Below are positions 47,717-57,100 of a stretch of 64,000 nucleotides of DNA, in pieces. The position numbers were made by a program, and so were the translations under genes. How positions within the stretch are numbered: position 1 is the stretch's first letter; each line of letters opens with the position of its first letter. This stretch comes from Enterobacter sp. C2. Its GTDB lineage: Bacteria > Pseudomonadota > Gammaproteobacteria > Enterobacterales > Enterobacteriaceae. The notes under the pieces were generated by a model that saw nothing but the letters and a program-made list of their open reading frames with translations, had not been told where the DNA came from and did not search any database. The stretch covers positions 1,302,001 to 1,366,000 of the forward strand of contig NZ_CP082269.1 of assembly GCF_019880405.1 (NCBI RefSeq), read 5' to 3'.

Positions 47717-48637
47717 TTAGTTCAGACGAACCGGCATCCCGGAACGGTTCTGAATCGCCTGCTCAACGACGCTCTGGTCGGCGTCCGGCTGGCTGGTGAT
47801 GCTCTGCACGCTCTTGGTCAGCGCGATCGGCACAATCTCTTTGCCGTCAAACTGCGCTTCGGTGGTAGAGAGCGGGTTGTGAACCTCGATATAGCGGCTA
47901 CCATCTGGCTCAGTGGTCGCTTTTACCGGCTCATCGATAAACTGTACGCGGGTACCGACCGGCACGTTCTGGAACAGGAACTTGATGTCGTCGTTACGCA
48001 GACGCACGCAGCCGTGGCTCACGCGCAGGCCGATGCCGAAGTTAGCGTTGGTGCCGTGAATAGCATACAGGCGGCCAATGTACAGGGCATAGAGGCCCAT
48101 CGGGTTATCCGGACCGGCAGGTACCACGGCTGGCAGCGGGTTACCGGCGGCAATGTACTCCTGGTGCATCTTCGCCGTTGGCGTCCAGGTCGGGCCGGCT
48201 TTCTTACGCTCAACCTTGGTAGTCCAGTTGATCGGGGTGTCTTTACCCAACTGACCGATACCGATCGGCAGTACGATCACGGTGTTGGTGCCTTTCGGGT
48301 AGTAGTAGAGGCGCATCTCGGCGCTGTTGATCACAATGCCTTCATGCACGGTGTCCGGCAGGATCAGCTGCTGAGGAATGTTCATCACGCTACCGCCCTT
48401 CGGCAGATAGGGGTCAATACCTGGGTTAGCTTCCATCAGGTTAGACAGCCCCATCTGGTACTGGGCCGCGTAGTACTCCAGCGGCTGGCTGTTGTTCTCT
48501 GGCAGGGTGATGACCTGGTTCTGGCCAATCAGACGGCTACCATCTGTCGGCAGCGGATAGGTTACAGCAGACGCGGATTTGCAAAACCCTACTACAGCGA
48601 AAGCCGCCGCTAAAATTGTTGTTAATTTCATATTCAT
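47717..48637 (-). CDS. ldtB: L,D-transpeptidase LdtB (YbiS)
   Basis: Periplasmic L,D-transpeptidase that ties Braun lipoprotein to peptidoglycan. 306 residues as in E. coli. The signal peptide ends at SASA-VT (about 24), a LysM-like segment follows ([20 protein letters not shown] in parts, about 55-75), then the YkuD domain with IHGTN and the catalytic SHGCVRLRN (Cys about residue 209). Confidence 0.96.
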   Translation of the reverse strand: MNMKLTTILAAAFAVVGFCKSASAVTYPLPTDGSRLIGQNQVITLPENNSQPLEYYAAQYQMGLSNLMEANPGIDPYLPKGGSVMNIPQQLILPDTVHEGIVINSAEMRLYYYPKGTNTVIVLPIGIGQLGKDTPINWTTKVERKKAGPTWTPTAKMHQEYIAAGNPLPAVVPAGPDNPMGLYALYIGRLYAIHGTNANFGIGLRVSHGCVRLRNDDIKFLFQNVPVGTRVQFIDEPVKATTEPDGSRYIEVHNPLSTTEAQFDGKEIVPIALTKSVQSITSQPDADQSVVEQAIQNRSGMPVRLN

Positions 48638-48796
48638 GGTATGCGAGGTTTCTGTGCCACAGGCCGTTTAGTTAAGAATGCTCAAAAGGATGGGAGCGCA
48701 TTATATGTGCATTCCCACGCGCATGGAATTGAGATGTGTACGAAATCACATTTTTTTCTCTCACCCTATTGTAGCAACTGTTCACACCTGCGCGAT

Positions 48797-48820
48797 TTCG
48801 ATTCGGAATTGTGGCATAAT
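48797..48820 (+). promoter_or_regulatory. Possible ybiT promoter
   Basis: TGGCATAAT at 48812-48820 is an extended -10, 33 bases before the ybiT GTG. The -35 is poor. Sequence-only call. Confidence 0.35.
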
Positions 48821-48853
48821 GCAGAGTTTGTCACACATTTTCAGGATAACACC

Positions 48854-50449
48854 GTGTTAGTTACCAGCAACGTCACCATGCAGTTTGGCAGTAAGCCGCT
48901 GTTTGAAAATATCTCCGTCAAGTTTGGCGGCGGCAATCGTTACGGCCTGATTGGGGCGAACGGTAGCGGAAAATCCACCTTTATGAAGATCCTCGGCGGC
49001 GACCTTGAGCCGACGCTGGGCAACGTCTCTCTCGATCCGAACGAGCGTATCGGTAAGCTGCGTCAGGATCAGTTCGCCTTTGAAGAGTTCAGCGTGCTCG
49101 ACACGGTGATCATGGGTCACGGCGAGCTATGGGAAGTGAAGCAGGAGCGCGATCGCATCTACGGCCTGGCCGAGATGAGCGAAGAGGACGGCTATAAAGT
49201 GGCCGATCTCGAAGTGCTGTACGGCGAGATGGACGGCTACTCCGCCGAGTCCCGTGCGGGCGAGCTGCTGCTCGGCGTCGGTATTCCGGTAGAGCAGCAC
49301 TACGGCCCGATGAGCGAAGTGGCTCCCGGCTGGAAGCTGCGTGTGCTGCTGGCCCAGGCGCTGTTCTCCGATCCGGACATTCTCCTGCTCGATGAACCGA
49401 CCAACAACCTGGACATCGATACCATTCGCTGGCTGGAGCAGGTGCTGAACGAGCGTAACAGCACCATGATCATCATCTCGCATGACCGTCACTTCCTGAA
49501 CATGGTCTGCACCCATATGGCGGATCTCGACTACGGCGAGCTGCGCGTTTATGCGGGTAACTACGACGAGTACATGACCGCGGCGACCCAGGCGCGTGAA
49601 CGCCTGCTGGCCGACAACGCCAAGAAGAAAGCGCAGATCGCTGACCTGCAATCCTTCGTCAGCCGCTTTAGCGCCAATGCCTCGAAGTCTCGTCAGGCGA
49701 CCTCCCGTGCGCGTCAGATCGATAAGATCAAGCTGGATGAGGTAAAAGCCTCCAGCCGTCAGAACCCGTTCATTCGTTTTGAGCAGGATAAGAAGCTGTT
49801 CCGTAACGCGCTGGAAGTGGAAGCCCTCACCAAAGGCTTCGATAACGGCCCGCTGTTTAAGAACTTCAACCTGCTGCTGGAAGTGGGCGAGAAGATTGCT
49901 ATTCTCGGTGCCAACGGCGTGGGTAAAACCACCCTGCTGAAAACGCTGGTGGGCGATCTGCAGCCGGATAGCGGCACCGTGAAGTGGTCAGAAAACGCCA
50001 AAATTGGCTACTACGCGCAGGATCACGCCGCCGACTTTGATAACGATCTCACCGTCTTCGACTGGATGAGCCAGTGGAAGCAGGAGGGAGACGATGAGCA
50101 GGTGGTGCGCAGCTTCCTGGGTCGTCTGCTCTTTAGCCAGGACGATATCAAGAAGCCAGCGAAGGTGCTCTCCGGGGGCGAGAAGGGGCGTATGCTCTTT
50201 GGCAAGCTGATGATGCAGAAGCCGAACATTCTCGTAATGGATGAACCGACCAACCACCTGGATATGGAATCGATCGAGTCGCTGAACATGGCGCTGGAGA
50301 TGTATCCGGGCACGCTGGTCTTCGTCTCCCACGACCGTGAGTTCGTGAGCTCCCTGGCGACCCGCGTGATTGAGATCACCCCTGAACGCGTCGTAGACTT
50401 CAGCGGGAACTACGAAGACTACCTGCGTAGTAAAGGTATTGATTCTTAA
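48854..50449 (+). CDS. ybiT: YbiT, ABC-F family ATPase
   Basis: Soluble ABC-F protein with two ATPase domains and no membrane part; relatives act on the ribosome during translation. 531 residues from a GTG start (E. coli 530), the [10 protein letters not shown] beginning matching E. coli. Walker [10 protein letters not shown] (about 36) and GANGVGKTT (about 355), the linker with charged helix (about 245-310), signatures around [15 protein letters not shown] and [14 protein letters not shown], and DEPTNNLD / [13 protein letters not shown] precedes the GTG; the upstream reading from 48641 runs into the ldtB promoter and is rejected. Confidence 0.94.
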   Translation: MLVTSNVTMQFGSKPLFENISVKFGGGNRYGLIGANGSGKSTFMKILGGDLEPTLGNVSLDPNERIGKLRQDQFAFEEFSVLDTVIMGHGELWEVKQERDRIYGLAEMSEEDGYKVADLEVLYGEMDGYSAESRAGELLLGVGIPVEQHYGPMSEVAPGWKLRVLLAQALFSDPDILLLDEPTNNLDIDTIRWLEQVLNERNSTMIIISHDRHFLNMVCTHMADLDYGELRVYAGNYDEYMTAATQARERLLADNAKKKAQIADLQSFVSRFSANASKSRQATSRARQIDKIKLDEVKASSRQNPFIRFEQDKKLFRNALEVEALTKGFDNGPLFKNFNLLLEVGEKIAILGANGVGKTTLLKTLVGDLQPDSGTVKWSENAKIGYYAQDHAADFDNDLTVFDWMSQWKQEGDDEQVVRSFLGRLLFSQDDIKKPAKVLSGGEKGRMLFGKLMMQKPNILVMDEPTNHLDMESIESLNMALEMYPGTLVFVSHDREFVSSLATRVIEITPERVVDFSGNYEDYLRSKGIDS

Positions 50450-50457
50450 ATGGTTAA

Positions 50458-50586
50458 GCCCGGTGGCGCTGGCGCTTACCGGGCCTACTAGCCATGTTTT
50501 GTAGGCCGGGCAAGGCGGAGCCGCCGCCCGGCAATCTGCCAGTCGCCGGGGAAAACGCCGGATGGCGCTTCGCTTATCCGGCCTAC
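50458..50586. repeat. Cluster of three REP elements (BIME)
   Basis: Three inverted-repeat units at 50458-50488, 50501-50532 and 50557-50586, with GTAGGCCGGGC or CCGGCCTAC ends and alternating orientation, between convergent ybiT and ybiU. Typical BIME, possibly a gyrase or Pol I site and message 3' stabiliser. Confidence 0.8.
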
Positions 50587-50608
50587 ATTCATCGCATTTA
50601 TATTTCCT

Positions 50609-51871
50609 TCATGCCATGCCCAACGCGCGCTTGCCGTGCTCGTTTAAATCCGCCACCGTAAACCGGTTCTCCCACGTCGCTTCATAATCCTCACGCGGGA
50701 AGTCCCCCGGCGACGCACCGTTCTCTAATGCCACCTTGACCTTCCGGGCATAGGCGAGGTTCTTCTCGCACAGCGGCGCGGCGGGAATATACATCACGTT
50801 GCCCCAGCCCTGCTGGTTCTCTACCGGTGCCACAGAGTGGATAACGTCACAGTGCCACCACACCGAGTCCCCGGCCTCCAGCGCCGGAATGCTGGTTAGC
50901 GCCTCGATCAGCAGCGGATGCCACTTCTCAGAGATAGGCAGCACACGCCCAGGCGCAACGCCGCACAGCTCATCCTCCGGCACGTCGTCCAGCAGCGGGC
51001 GCAGCAGAACATAGGCCATCGCCTCGGGGATCGGTACTACGTGCAGTAGACCCTGGCCCGGCAGCATATCCGACAGCGCCGTCCAGCCCTGGAAGGTGCG
51101 GAACACCGAACACTTGGTGGTGTTATCCACGGTGTACTCTTCCACTTCGGTACGGTGCGCAGCGTGCCACGGATCGTAGCTGTAGATATCGCCGTTAAAC
51201 ACCGAGGCGAAAACCTGCTGGTAGGCAGGCAGCAGCCAGCGCTCCAGCGCCCCGGAATCGGTATGCGCGCCCAGCCCTTTTGAGGTCGTACCCGGTGGAC
51301 GACGACGAATGCGGTCCGGATAGATCACGCTCACATCTGGATCGAACCACTGCTTGCCGTCGCTCTCAAAGGTCCAGAGGCGGTTTAGCAGGGACTGCAC
51401 CTGCGCCATCTCGCTGCTCTGGCGGGCCTGCATCTGCGCCTGCGACCAGTAGATGGGATAGATCTCCGGGCGTGAGGCCTCAAGCGTACCAAAGAAGCTA
51501 TCCCCCGGCCCTCTATAGACGTCGTCGAAACGGTTCTGATCAAGGTAGGCCAGCATAGATTGATCCCAGCCCAGCGCCTGCTCGCGCGGGAAGTGGCCCT
51601 TAATCACCGCACAGCCCCGGCGCTTGATCGCCGCACGCTGCGCCTCGCTAACATGGCCGTTCTTCACATCTTCAAAAGGGATCACCGGCCAGACCGTTTC
51701 GCCTTTCGCTTTCAGGGCGTTGATCTCGGCTACCTGAGCGGCAATGCGCTCCTCAAGGCGGTTAAAGACAGCCTGCACGTCACCAATCTGCGCTCGCAGG
51801 GCCTGTTTTACCTGACGAATCGCTGCCTTGTGGTCGGCAGGCAGCGTTTCGCTTGCATAAATTTCAGTCAT
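50609..51871 (-). CDS. ybiU: YbiU, DUF1479 protein, probable Fe(II)/oxoglutarate-type dioxygenase fold
   Basis: 420 residues, E. coli YbiU being 421. DUF1479 proteins have a cupin/dioxygenase-like fold: HTDSG near residue 215 gives an HxD pair and WHCDVIHSVAPV near residue 343 a distal His, matching a metal triad. The substrate is not known. AGAGGGTTAT precedes the ATG, and the ACTTTC-N4-GAAAGT motif shared with ybiY lies 16 bases upstream of the ATG, overlapping the expected transcription start. Confidence 0.88.
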   Translation of the reverse strand: MTEIYASETLPADHKAAIRQVKQALRAQIGDVQAVFNRLEERIAAQVAEINALKAKGETVWPVIPFEDVKNGHVSEAQRAAIKRRGCAVIKGHFPREQALGWDQSMLAYLDQNRFDDVYRGPGDSFFGTLEASRPEIYPIYWSQAQMQARQSSEMAQVQSLLNRLWTFESDGKQWFDPDVSVIYPDRIRRRPPGTTSKGLGAHTDSGALERWLLPAYQQVFASVFNGDIYSYDPWHAAHRTEVEEYTVDNTTKCSVFRTFQGWTALSDMLPGQGLLHVVPIPEAMAYVLLRPLLDDVPEDELCGVAPGRVLPISEKWHPLLIEALTSIPALEAGDSVWWHCDVIHSVAPVENQQGWGNVMYIPAAPLCEKNLAYARKVKVALENGASPGDFPREDYEATWENRFTVADLNEHGKRALGMA

Positions 51872-51886
51872 ATAACCCTCTCGTGT

Positions 51887-51905
51887 CTTTCATTCGAAAG
51901 TAATT
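51887..51905. promoter_or_regulatory. Shared operator candidate, copy at ybiU
   Basis: CTTTCATTCGAAAGTAATT on the plus strand; the reverse complement of 56332-56350, identical over 19 bases. Its core is the inverted repeat ACTTTC-GAAT-GAAAG(T/A). It sits 16-34 bases before the ybiU ATG, fitting a repressor site. Regulator unknown. Confidence 0.7.
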
Positions 51906-51990
51906 AACTTACATATGCTAATTTAAGTTAAAAAAAAGTTAATGCAAGTTTAAAAAGATGATGGGCTGCACAAAAGAGAGAAGAGGCTAA

Positions 51991-52013
51991 CGCCAGCCGC
52001 GAGCGTGCTGGCG
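51991..52013 (-). terminator. Possible ybiV terminator
   Basis: CGCCAGC-N9-GCTGGCG hairpin ten bases after the ybiV stop. The following minus-strand sequence is only moderately T-rich, so it is weak. Confidence 0.4.
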
Positions 52014-52022
52014 TAGAGGAGC

Positions 52023-52838
52023 TTAGGCGTTAAAGGGCGGGGTGGCGTCGAGCACAGCCTGGATCACGTTCAGCGCGCCCTGCTGGTTGTTATCGTCGGT
52101 CTGGAAGTTGGCAATCGCTTTGATGGCCTCGCCAGCGTTGCCCATCGCAAAAGAGAATTTCGCCATGCGCAGCATCTCGGCGTCGTTACCGCTGTCGCCG
52201 ATGGTGACGCAGTCGCTGGGCGAAAGCTGCCAGCGCTTGAGCAGGCGAGTGATGCCGTTGGCCTTGTGCAGGCCGGGAATGATCAAATCCACAAAGCCGA
52301 AGCCGCTGGTGACCGGCTTCATGATGCCGTCGAGGGAGACGTGCAGGGCGTCCACCAGCTGCGGGATCTCGCTGTCCGGCAGATTGAGTGAGAACTTAAA
52401 CATCTTGTCGTCGATCTCGCGATAGTCATCCACCTGCTTCAGACGGTGATAGTGGTGCGACATTAGCTCGACAAACTCCGGCGGCGCGTTTTTGCTGACG
52501 TAGGCGCTCTCCAGGCCGCAGGCGACAAAGTTCAGGCCTTCGCTCTTGAGCAGCTCGCCCAGCACGATCTGGTACTCGTGGCGGGTCAGCTCGCCATGGA
52601 AGATCTCTTTGCCATGCTCGTAGACCAGCGCGCCGTTTTCGGCGACGAAAGAGATGTCGTCTTTGATTTCCGGAAAGAAGGAGATGAGCTGGTAGAACTG
52701 ATTGCCGCTGGCGACCACAAACTCAATGCCGCGCGCCTGAAGCTCACGGAACTGGCTGAGGAAACGGCTGCGGTCGTAGGCTTTGGCATCATCAAGGAAA
52801 GTTCCGTCCATATCGGTGACGATAACTTTTACGGTCAT
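52023..52838 (-). CDS. ybiV: YbiV, HAD-family sugar phosphatase
   Basis: Cof-type HAD phosphatase, 271 residues as in E. coli, where it hydrolyses sugar phosphates such as fructose 1-phosphate and ribose 5-phosphate. Motif I is DMDGTFLDD (Asp about residue 8), motif II SGNQ near 45, motif III Lys in [14 protein letters not shown] near 195 and motif [12 protein letters not shown] near 220. A CRP-like site and a relative of the ybiU/ybiY motif lie upstream, which suggests carbohydrate control. Confidence 0.94.
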   Translation of the reverse strand: MTVKVIVTDMDGTFLDDAKAYDRSRFLSQFRELQARGIEFVVASGNQFYQLISFFPEIKDDISFVAENGALVYEHGKEIFHGELTRHEYQIVLGELLKSEGLNFVACGLESAYVSKNAPPEFVELMSHHYHRLKQVDDYREIDDKMFKFSLNLPDSEIPQLVDALHVSLDGIMKPVTSGFGFVDLIIPGLHKANGITRLLKRWQLSPSDCVTIGDSGNDAEMLRMAKFSFAMGNAGEAIKAIANFQTDDNNQQGALNVIQAVLDATPPFNA

Positions 52839-52885
52839 ACGTTATGCTCCCAGGGTAAAAACATTCAGGAGCATTCTAGTAATGA

Positions 52886-52901
52886 TGTGAGCAAATGCAC
52901 A
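52886..52901. promoter_or_regulatory. CRP-like site upstream of ybiV
   Basis: TGTGA-GCAAAT-GCACA matches TGTGA-N6-TCACA at nine of ten positions, centred about 55 bases before the ybiV ATG. Confidence 0.55.
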
Positions 52902-52907
52902 CATTTA

Positions 52908-52924
52908 ATTTCATATGAAAGTAA
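52908..52924. promoter_or_regulatory. Shared operator candidate, variant at ybiV
   Basis: ATTTCATATGAAAGTAA agrees with the first 17 bases of the ybiU/ybiY motif at 14 positions; TTTCATATGAAA is a perfect palindrome. It lies seven bases from the CRP-like site. Confidence 0.5.
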
Positions 52925-52927
52925 AGC

Positions 52928-52957
52928 GTAGGCCCGGCAAGCTTGCGCCGCCGGGCG
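52928..52957. repeat. REP element after ybiW
   Basis: GTAGGCCCGGCAAGC ... GCCGCCGGGCG inverted repeat, between the ybiV promoter and the end of ybiW. Confidence 0.75.
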
Positions 52958-52964
52958 TTGCTGA

Positions 52965-55397
52965 TTACAACGTGTGCTCGGTACGGGCGATAATATCATC
53001 CTGCGCATCCGGCGACAGGGCGGTAAAGAAGGCCGAGTAGCCCGCCACGCGCACCACCAGATCCCGATACCGATCAGGGTGCGCCTTCGCCGCCAGCAGC
53101 GTCTCGCGGGAGACGATGTTGTACTGAATATGCCACCCTTTATGCACCTCGAAGAAGGTGCGCAGCAGCATCATCAGCTTCTGCCGATCGCTGTCGTTTT
53201 CCAGCGTGGTTGGGTTGAGCTTCTGGTTAAGCAGCACGCCGCCGAGAATCGATCCCACCGGCAACTTGCCGACGGAGTTGATCACCGCCGTGGGGCCGAA
53301 CCGATCCGTCCCGGATGCCGGGCTCGCTCCCTCCGCCAGCGGGGTCATGGCTTTGCGTCCGTCTGGCGTCGCCATCGTTGCCGCGCCAAACGGCACGTTA
53401 GCCGAGATGGACGAGGTGCCCGCGTAGTAGTTGCCGCCAATGGGGCCGCGTCCGTAGCGTGGATTGTGATACTGCTTCAGCTCGTTAATATAGGTTTCGT
53501 AGGCGCGATTCAGCAGCAGATCGACGCTGTCATCGTCGTTGCCGTACTTTGGTGCGCCGTTGATTAAGCGCTGGCGCAGCTGTTCGTGGGTCAGCCCATC
53601 GAAGTCATCCGCCAGCGCCTCTGCGAGCTGCTGCTGGCCGATAGCGCCCTGGTCAAAAACCAGCTTTTTCACAGCCGCCAGGCTGTTGCCGAGGTTGGCG
53701 ATCCCTACCTGTAATCCCGATACCCAGTCGTACTTCGCGCCGCCCTGTTTAATGCTCTTTGCCCGCTCAATGCAGTCGTCCACCAGCGCCGAGCAGAGAA
53801 TGTCGTGGACGTTCTCCTCCAGCATGGTGTCCACCACGTATTCGATCTCAATGGATTTGCGGGTGTAGTAGCGGATCTGCGCGTCCCAGGCGGCCATGAC
53901 CTCGCTGAAGTCGGCGAAGTTACCTTTCGACAGCGCCTTCTCCTGAGCCAGGAACACTTTGCCGCTGGTAGCGTCGCGTCCTTCCTCCAGCGCGGCGAGC
54001 ATCACCCGGGCGAAGTTAATAAAACTCATCCCGGTGCAGCGGTAGCCCCACTTGCCGCCGACGGCGGTTTCGATACAGCCAATCGCCGCGTAGTCATATG
54101 CATCCTCTGGCGTAATCCCCAGCTTAATAAACTCAGGAATAACAATTTCATCGTTATTAAAGGCGGGCATGCCGAAGCCGCAGCGGATCACCTGTACGCA
54201 GGCGTCGAGGAAATCGTTGCTCATTCCTGCATGGTAGCGCACGCTCAGGTTGGGCTGAGTCGAGCGCAGGCGTCCGCAGGATTCGAGAATGGCATACGAG
54301 AGCGGGTTAACCGCATCCAGCGCTTTACCGTCTACCCATTTCTGGCCGCCGATGGTCACGTTCTGATACAGCGGGCTCCCGGCTGACGCCTTCGAGTGCG
54401 ATCCGGAGCGGATCTTGTTCACCTCCAGCAGCTTCAGCCAGCAGCCGTGCAGCAGCTCGATGGCCTGTTCCCGGGAGAGGGTCTGATTCAGCTCAACGTC
54501 ACGGCGGTAGTAAGGATAGAGATACTGATCCATGCGACCAAACGAGACCGAATGGCCGTTGGATTCGATCTGCAAAATCAGCTGGATGAAGTAGCAGAGC
54601 TGTAACGCCTGCCAGTAGGTTTCCGGTGGACGATGGGCGATGATGTCGCAGTTCTCGGCTATTTGCAGCAGCTCATCCCGGCGGCTGACGCGCTGTTCGT
54701 CGCTGGCCATCTCACGGGCGAGGGCGGCAAAGCGGGCGATATGGTCGCTGACCGCATGCAGGACTATATCTATCGCCTTCAGGAACTGCTCCCCGTGCAG
54801 ATCCTCCAGCACGGTGAGGTTGATGCGCGACCGACGCTCGGCTACCTTTGCGCGCAGACCGTCCAGGCCTTTCTCCAGCAGCAGCGGATAGTTGACCGCC
54901 AGGTGTGCATCGCCGGAGGTCATATTGCCCTCGGCCTTGATAATACCGGTCGCCAGCAGGGCTTTCTGCTCGTCGGTAAACATGCCGTAGCAGCGATCCT
55001 GTACCGTCTGGCCACGCCACCACGGGCAGATCTCATGCAGCACGCGCTTGTTCTCTTCGCTCACCGCAAAGCCCGCGCCAGGGCGATCGACCAGGTCGTC
55101 AATCTCCTTTTCGATCCACGAGACGGTGTATTCCGGGAAGATAGGCGCGGCGCGGAGCTCGCTTGCCTGGTTGCCTATAATCAGCTCATCATGCTTAATC
55201 CAGATGGTGCGCTCGGCAAGATGGTGGGCGAGGGCCAGCGCTCGGCGCACCGCAATGGGCTTATCGAGATGCTGCCGGTAGGCCTCGGTATAGTGCCGGG
55301 CGCGCTCGGTACAGATCGGGGGCTTAACAATGTGCACCAGCGCATCTTTATGCGCCTGAATGCGGTGGGTCAGCGTATCAAGACGTAATTCGGTCAT
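52965..55397 (-). CDS. ybiW: YbiW, glycyl radical enzyme (pyruvate formate-lyase-like)
   Basis: Anaerobic glycyl radical enzyme, 810 residues as in E. coli YbiW. The catalytic Cys is in AIGCIETAVGGKWGY near residue 435, and the glycyl radical motif is VRVAGYSAFF near residue 785. The CIE context with Glu two residues after the Cys is that of glycerol/diol-dehydratase-type members rather than pyruvate formate-lyase (which has a Cys-Cys pair). The substrate is therefore more likely a diol or sugar derivative; this is inference. It follows its activase ybiY by four bases, with AGGATAATGCC before the ATG. Confidence 0.92.
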   Translation of the reverse strand: MTELRLDTLTHRIQAHKDALVHIVKPPICTERARHYTEAYRQHLDKPIAVRRALALAHHLAERTIWIKHDELIIGNQASELRAAPIFPEYTVSWIEKEIDDLVDRPGAGFAVSEENKRVLHEICPWWRGQTVQDRCYGMFTDEQKALLATGIIKAEGNMTSGDAHLAVNYPLLLEKGLDGLRAKVAERRSRINLTVLEDLHGEQFLKAIDIVLHAVSDHIARFAALAREMASDEQRVSRRDELLQIAENCDIIAHRPPETYWQALQLCYFIQLILQIESNGHSVSFGRMDQYLYPYYRRDVELNQTLSREQAIELLHGCWLKLLEVNKIRSGSHSKASAGSPLYQNVTIGGQKWVDGKALDAVNPLSYAILESCGRLRSTQPNLSVRYHAGMSNDFLDACVQVIRCGFGMPAFNNDEIVIPEFIKLGITPEDAYDYAAIGCIETAVGGKWGYRCTGMSFINFARVMLAALEEGRDATSGKVFLAQEKALSKGNFADFSEVMAAWDAQIRYYTRKSIEIEYVVDTMLEENVHDILCSALVDDCIERAKSIKQGGAKYDWVSGLQVGIANLGNSLAAVKKLVFDQGAIGQQQLAEALADDFDGLTHEQLRQRLINGAPKYGNDDDSVDLLLNRAYETYINELKQYHNPRYGRGPIGGNYYAGTSSISANVPFGAATMATPDGRKAMTPLAEGASPASGTDRFGPTAVINSVGKLPVGSILGGVLLNQKLNPTTLENDSDRQKLMMLLRTFFEVHKGWHIQYNIVSRETLLAAKAHPDRYRDLVVRVAGYSAFFTALSPDAQDDIIARTEHTL

Positions 55398-55401
55398 GGC
55401 A

Positions 55402-56301
55402 TTATCCTCGTAGGGTTGCGGTCAGGCCATACTCGCGGGCGGACGCTTCGGCGAAGGCCAGCAGGCCAGGCGCGTCGAGCGGCTTATCGGGTGCGGTATA
55501 GGGCTGATTCAGCAGGTGATATTTGTTGATGCCCAGCGTGTGATAGGGCAGAAAGTGGATCTCCTTGACGTTAAGCTCGTCGGCGGCAAAGCGGGTAATC
55601 GCCGCGATGGAGGCCTCATCAGCGTTAAAGCCGGGGATCAGCGGCACACGGATAATCAGCTGTTTACCCCGCGCCGCCAGCCGTTTTAGGTTCTCCAGCA
55701 CGCGCCTGGCCGAGCCGTCGGTCCAGGTCTTAAACACCCTGCTGTCGACGTGCTTGAGATCGGCAAGAAAGAGATCGGTATACGGCAGGGAAGGTTCGAT
55801 GTAGCGCCAGGGCACGTGCAGACAGGTTTCAACCGCAGTGTGAATGCCGTGCTCAACGCTGGACTTCAGCAGCGCGGCGCTGAGCGCCGGCTGCATAAAG
55901 GGTTCGCCACCGGAAAGCGTGATCCCGCCCCCGCTACGCTGGTAAAAGGGTTTATCCCGCAGCACGATGGCCATAATCTCCTCTACCGGTTGGTTTTCGC
56001 CGCAGACGGTCAGGGCCTGGGTGGGGCAGCAGTTTTCCAGCGCAGCAAGATGCGCTTCACTGAGCTTTTCCCGATGGATCAGCAGGCCATTGAGCGCCCG
56101 GTCAATCACGCCCGGTGCGGCCTGCTGGCAGAGATCGCATCCGGCGAGACAGAGGCGGGCATCAAAGAGCACCTCCCGCGTCCGGGCGCGGCTCTCCGGG
56201 TTTTGGCACCAGCGACAGGCCAGCGAGCAGCCTTTCAGGAACACGACGGTGCGAATGCCGGGGCCGTCATGGGTGGAGTAGCGCTGAATATTGAAAATCA
56301 T
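55402..56301 (-). CDS. ybiY: YbiY, glycyl radical enzyme activase (radical SAM)
   Basis: Radical SAM activase that puts the glycyl radical on YbiW. 299 residues, slightly short of E. coli (308). The SAM cluster is [11 protein letters not shown] (Cys25, 29, 32). A ferredoxin-like insert with additional cysteines ([21 protein letters not shown], about 52-100) would hold two more iron-sulfur clusters. [12 protein letters not shown] near 125 binds SAM. It is the first gene of ybiYW and divergent from fsaA. Confidence 0.93.
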   Translation of the reverse strand: MIFNIQRYSTHDGPGIRTVVFLKGCSLACRWCQNPESRARTREVLFDARLCLAGCDLCQQAAPGVIDRALNGLLIHREKLSEAHLAALENCCPTQALTVCGENQPVEEIMAIVLRDKPFYQRSGGGITLSGGEPFMQPALSAALLKSSVEHGIHTAVETCLHVPWRYIEPSLPYTDLFLADLKHVDSRVFKTWTDGSARRVLENLKRLAARGKQLIIRVPLIPGFNADEASIAAITRFAADELNVKEIHFLPYHTLGINKYHLLNQPYTAPDKPLDAPGLLAFAEASAREYGLTATLRG

Positions 56302-56331
56302 AATCTGCCCTCATGTTTCATATGCAGATTA

Positions 56332-56350
56332 AATTACTTTCGAATGAAAG
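56332..56350. promoter_or_regulatory. Shared operator candidate, copy between ybiY and fsaA
   Basis: AATTACTTTCGAATGAAAG on the plus strand, the exact reverse complement of the ybiU copy. The next base T completes ACTTTC-GAAT-GAAAGT. It is 31-49 bases before the ybiY ATG and about 85 before fsaA, so it could control both. Confidence 0.7.
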
Positions 56351-56355
56351 TTATT

Positions 56356-56369
56356 TTGACGCGGGTCAA
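56356..56369. promoter_or_regulatory. FNR/CRP-family-like palindrome at ybiY/fsaA
   Basis: TTGAC-GCGG-GTCAA, a perfect inverted repeat with the spacing of an FNR site but with both inner bases changed (TTGAT/ATCAA expected). Anaerobic control of ybiYW would make sense; evidence is weak. Confidence 0.4.
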
Positions 56370-56434
56370 CATATTGGCAGGTTGAATTAGTTAAGTTCTA
56401 AACCATGCTTAATCTCTCACTTTGAGGAGTTCTT

Positions 56435-57097
56435 ATGGAACTGTACCTGGACACCGCCGATGTGGCGGCAGTAAAACGGCTGGCCCGCAGCTTCCCGCTG
56501 GCCGGGGTGACCACCAACCCGAGCATCGTGGCGAAAGGCAACCTGCCGCTGGTGGAGCTGCTGCCGGCCCTGCATGATGCCCTGGGTGGAAAAGGGCGGC
56601 TCTTTGCCCAGGTATTAGCGAACAACGCCGAAGAGATGGTGGCCGAGGCGCATAAACTGCGCGCTATCATCGCCGATATCGTGGTGAAGGTGCCGGTAAG
56701 TGCGGAAGGGCTGGCGGCGATCAAGCTGCTAAAAGCCGAGGGTATCCCGACGCTGGGGACGGCGGTGTACGGCGCGGGACAGGGCCTGCTGAGCGCGCTG
56801 GCCGGAGCCGAGTATGTGGCACCCTACGTTAACCGCGTGGATGCTCAGGGCGGAGACGGTATTCAAACGGTGACGGATCTACAGCGTCTGCTGACCCTGC
56901 ACGCGCCGGGCTCAAAAGTGCTGGCGGCGAGCTTCAAGACTCCGCGCCAGGCGCTGGATTGCCTGCTGGCGGGCTGTGAGGCGATTACCCTGCCGCTGGA
57001 CGTGGCGGAGCAGTTTATCGCCGCCCCGGCGGTAGAGGCGGCCATCGTTAAGTTTGAGCAGGAGTGGCAGACGGCGTTTGGCCGGACAGGTATTTAA
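56435..57097 (+). CDS. fsaA: Fructose-6-phosphate aldolase FsaA
   Basis: Class I aldolase of the transaldolase family that splits fructose 6-phosphate into dihydroxyacetone and glyceraldehyde 3-phosphate. 220 residues as in E. coli. The Schiff-base lysine is in [12 protein letters not shown] (Lys85), with TTNPSIVA (about 26) and [12 protein letters not shown] (about 131) in the active site. TTGAGGAG precedes the ATG. It is divergent from ybiYW and convergent with moeB with only three bases between stops. Confidence 0.95.
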   Translation: MELYLDTADVAAVKRLARSFPLAGVTTNPSIVAKGNLPLVELLPALHDALGGKGRLFAQVLANNAEEMVAEAHKLRAIIADIVVKVPVSAEGLAAIKLLKAEGIPTLGTAVYGAGQGLLSALAGAEYVAPYVNRVDAQGGDGIQTVTDLQRLLTLHAPGSKVLAASFKTPRQALDCLLAGCEAITLPLDVAEQFIAAPAVEAAIVKFEQEWQTAFGRTGI

Positions 57098-57100
57098 CCG

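Noticed and set aside
50458-50586. CRISPR-like spaced repeats
   Set aside because: Units are unequal, alternate in orientation and carry REP signatures; no spacers or cas genes.
51904-51931. TTAACTT/AAGTTAA inverted repeat upstream of ybiU
   Set aside because: AT-only arms in a very AT-rich stretch; not repeated at ybiV or ybiY, unlike the neighbouring shared motif.
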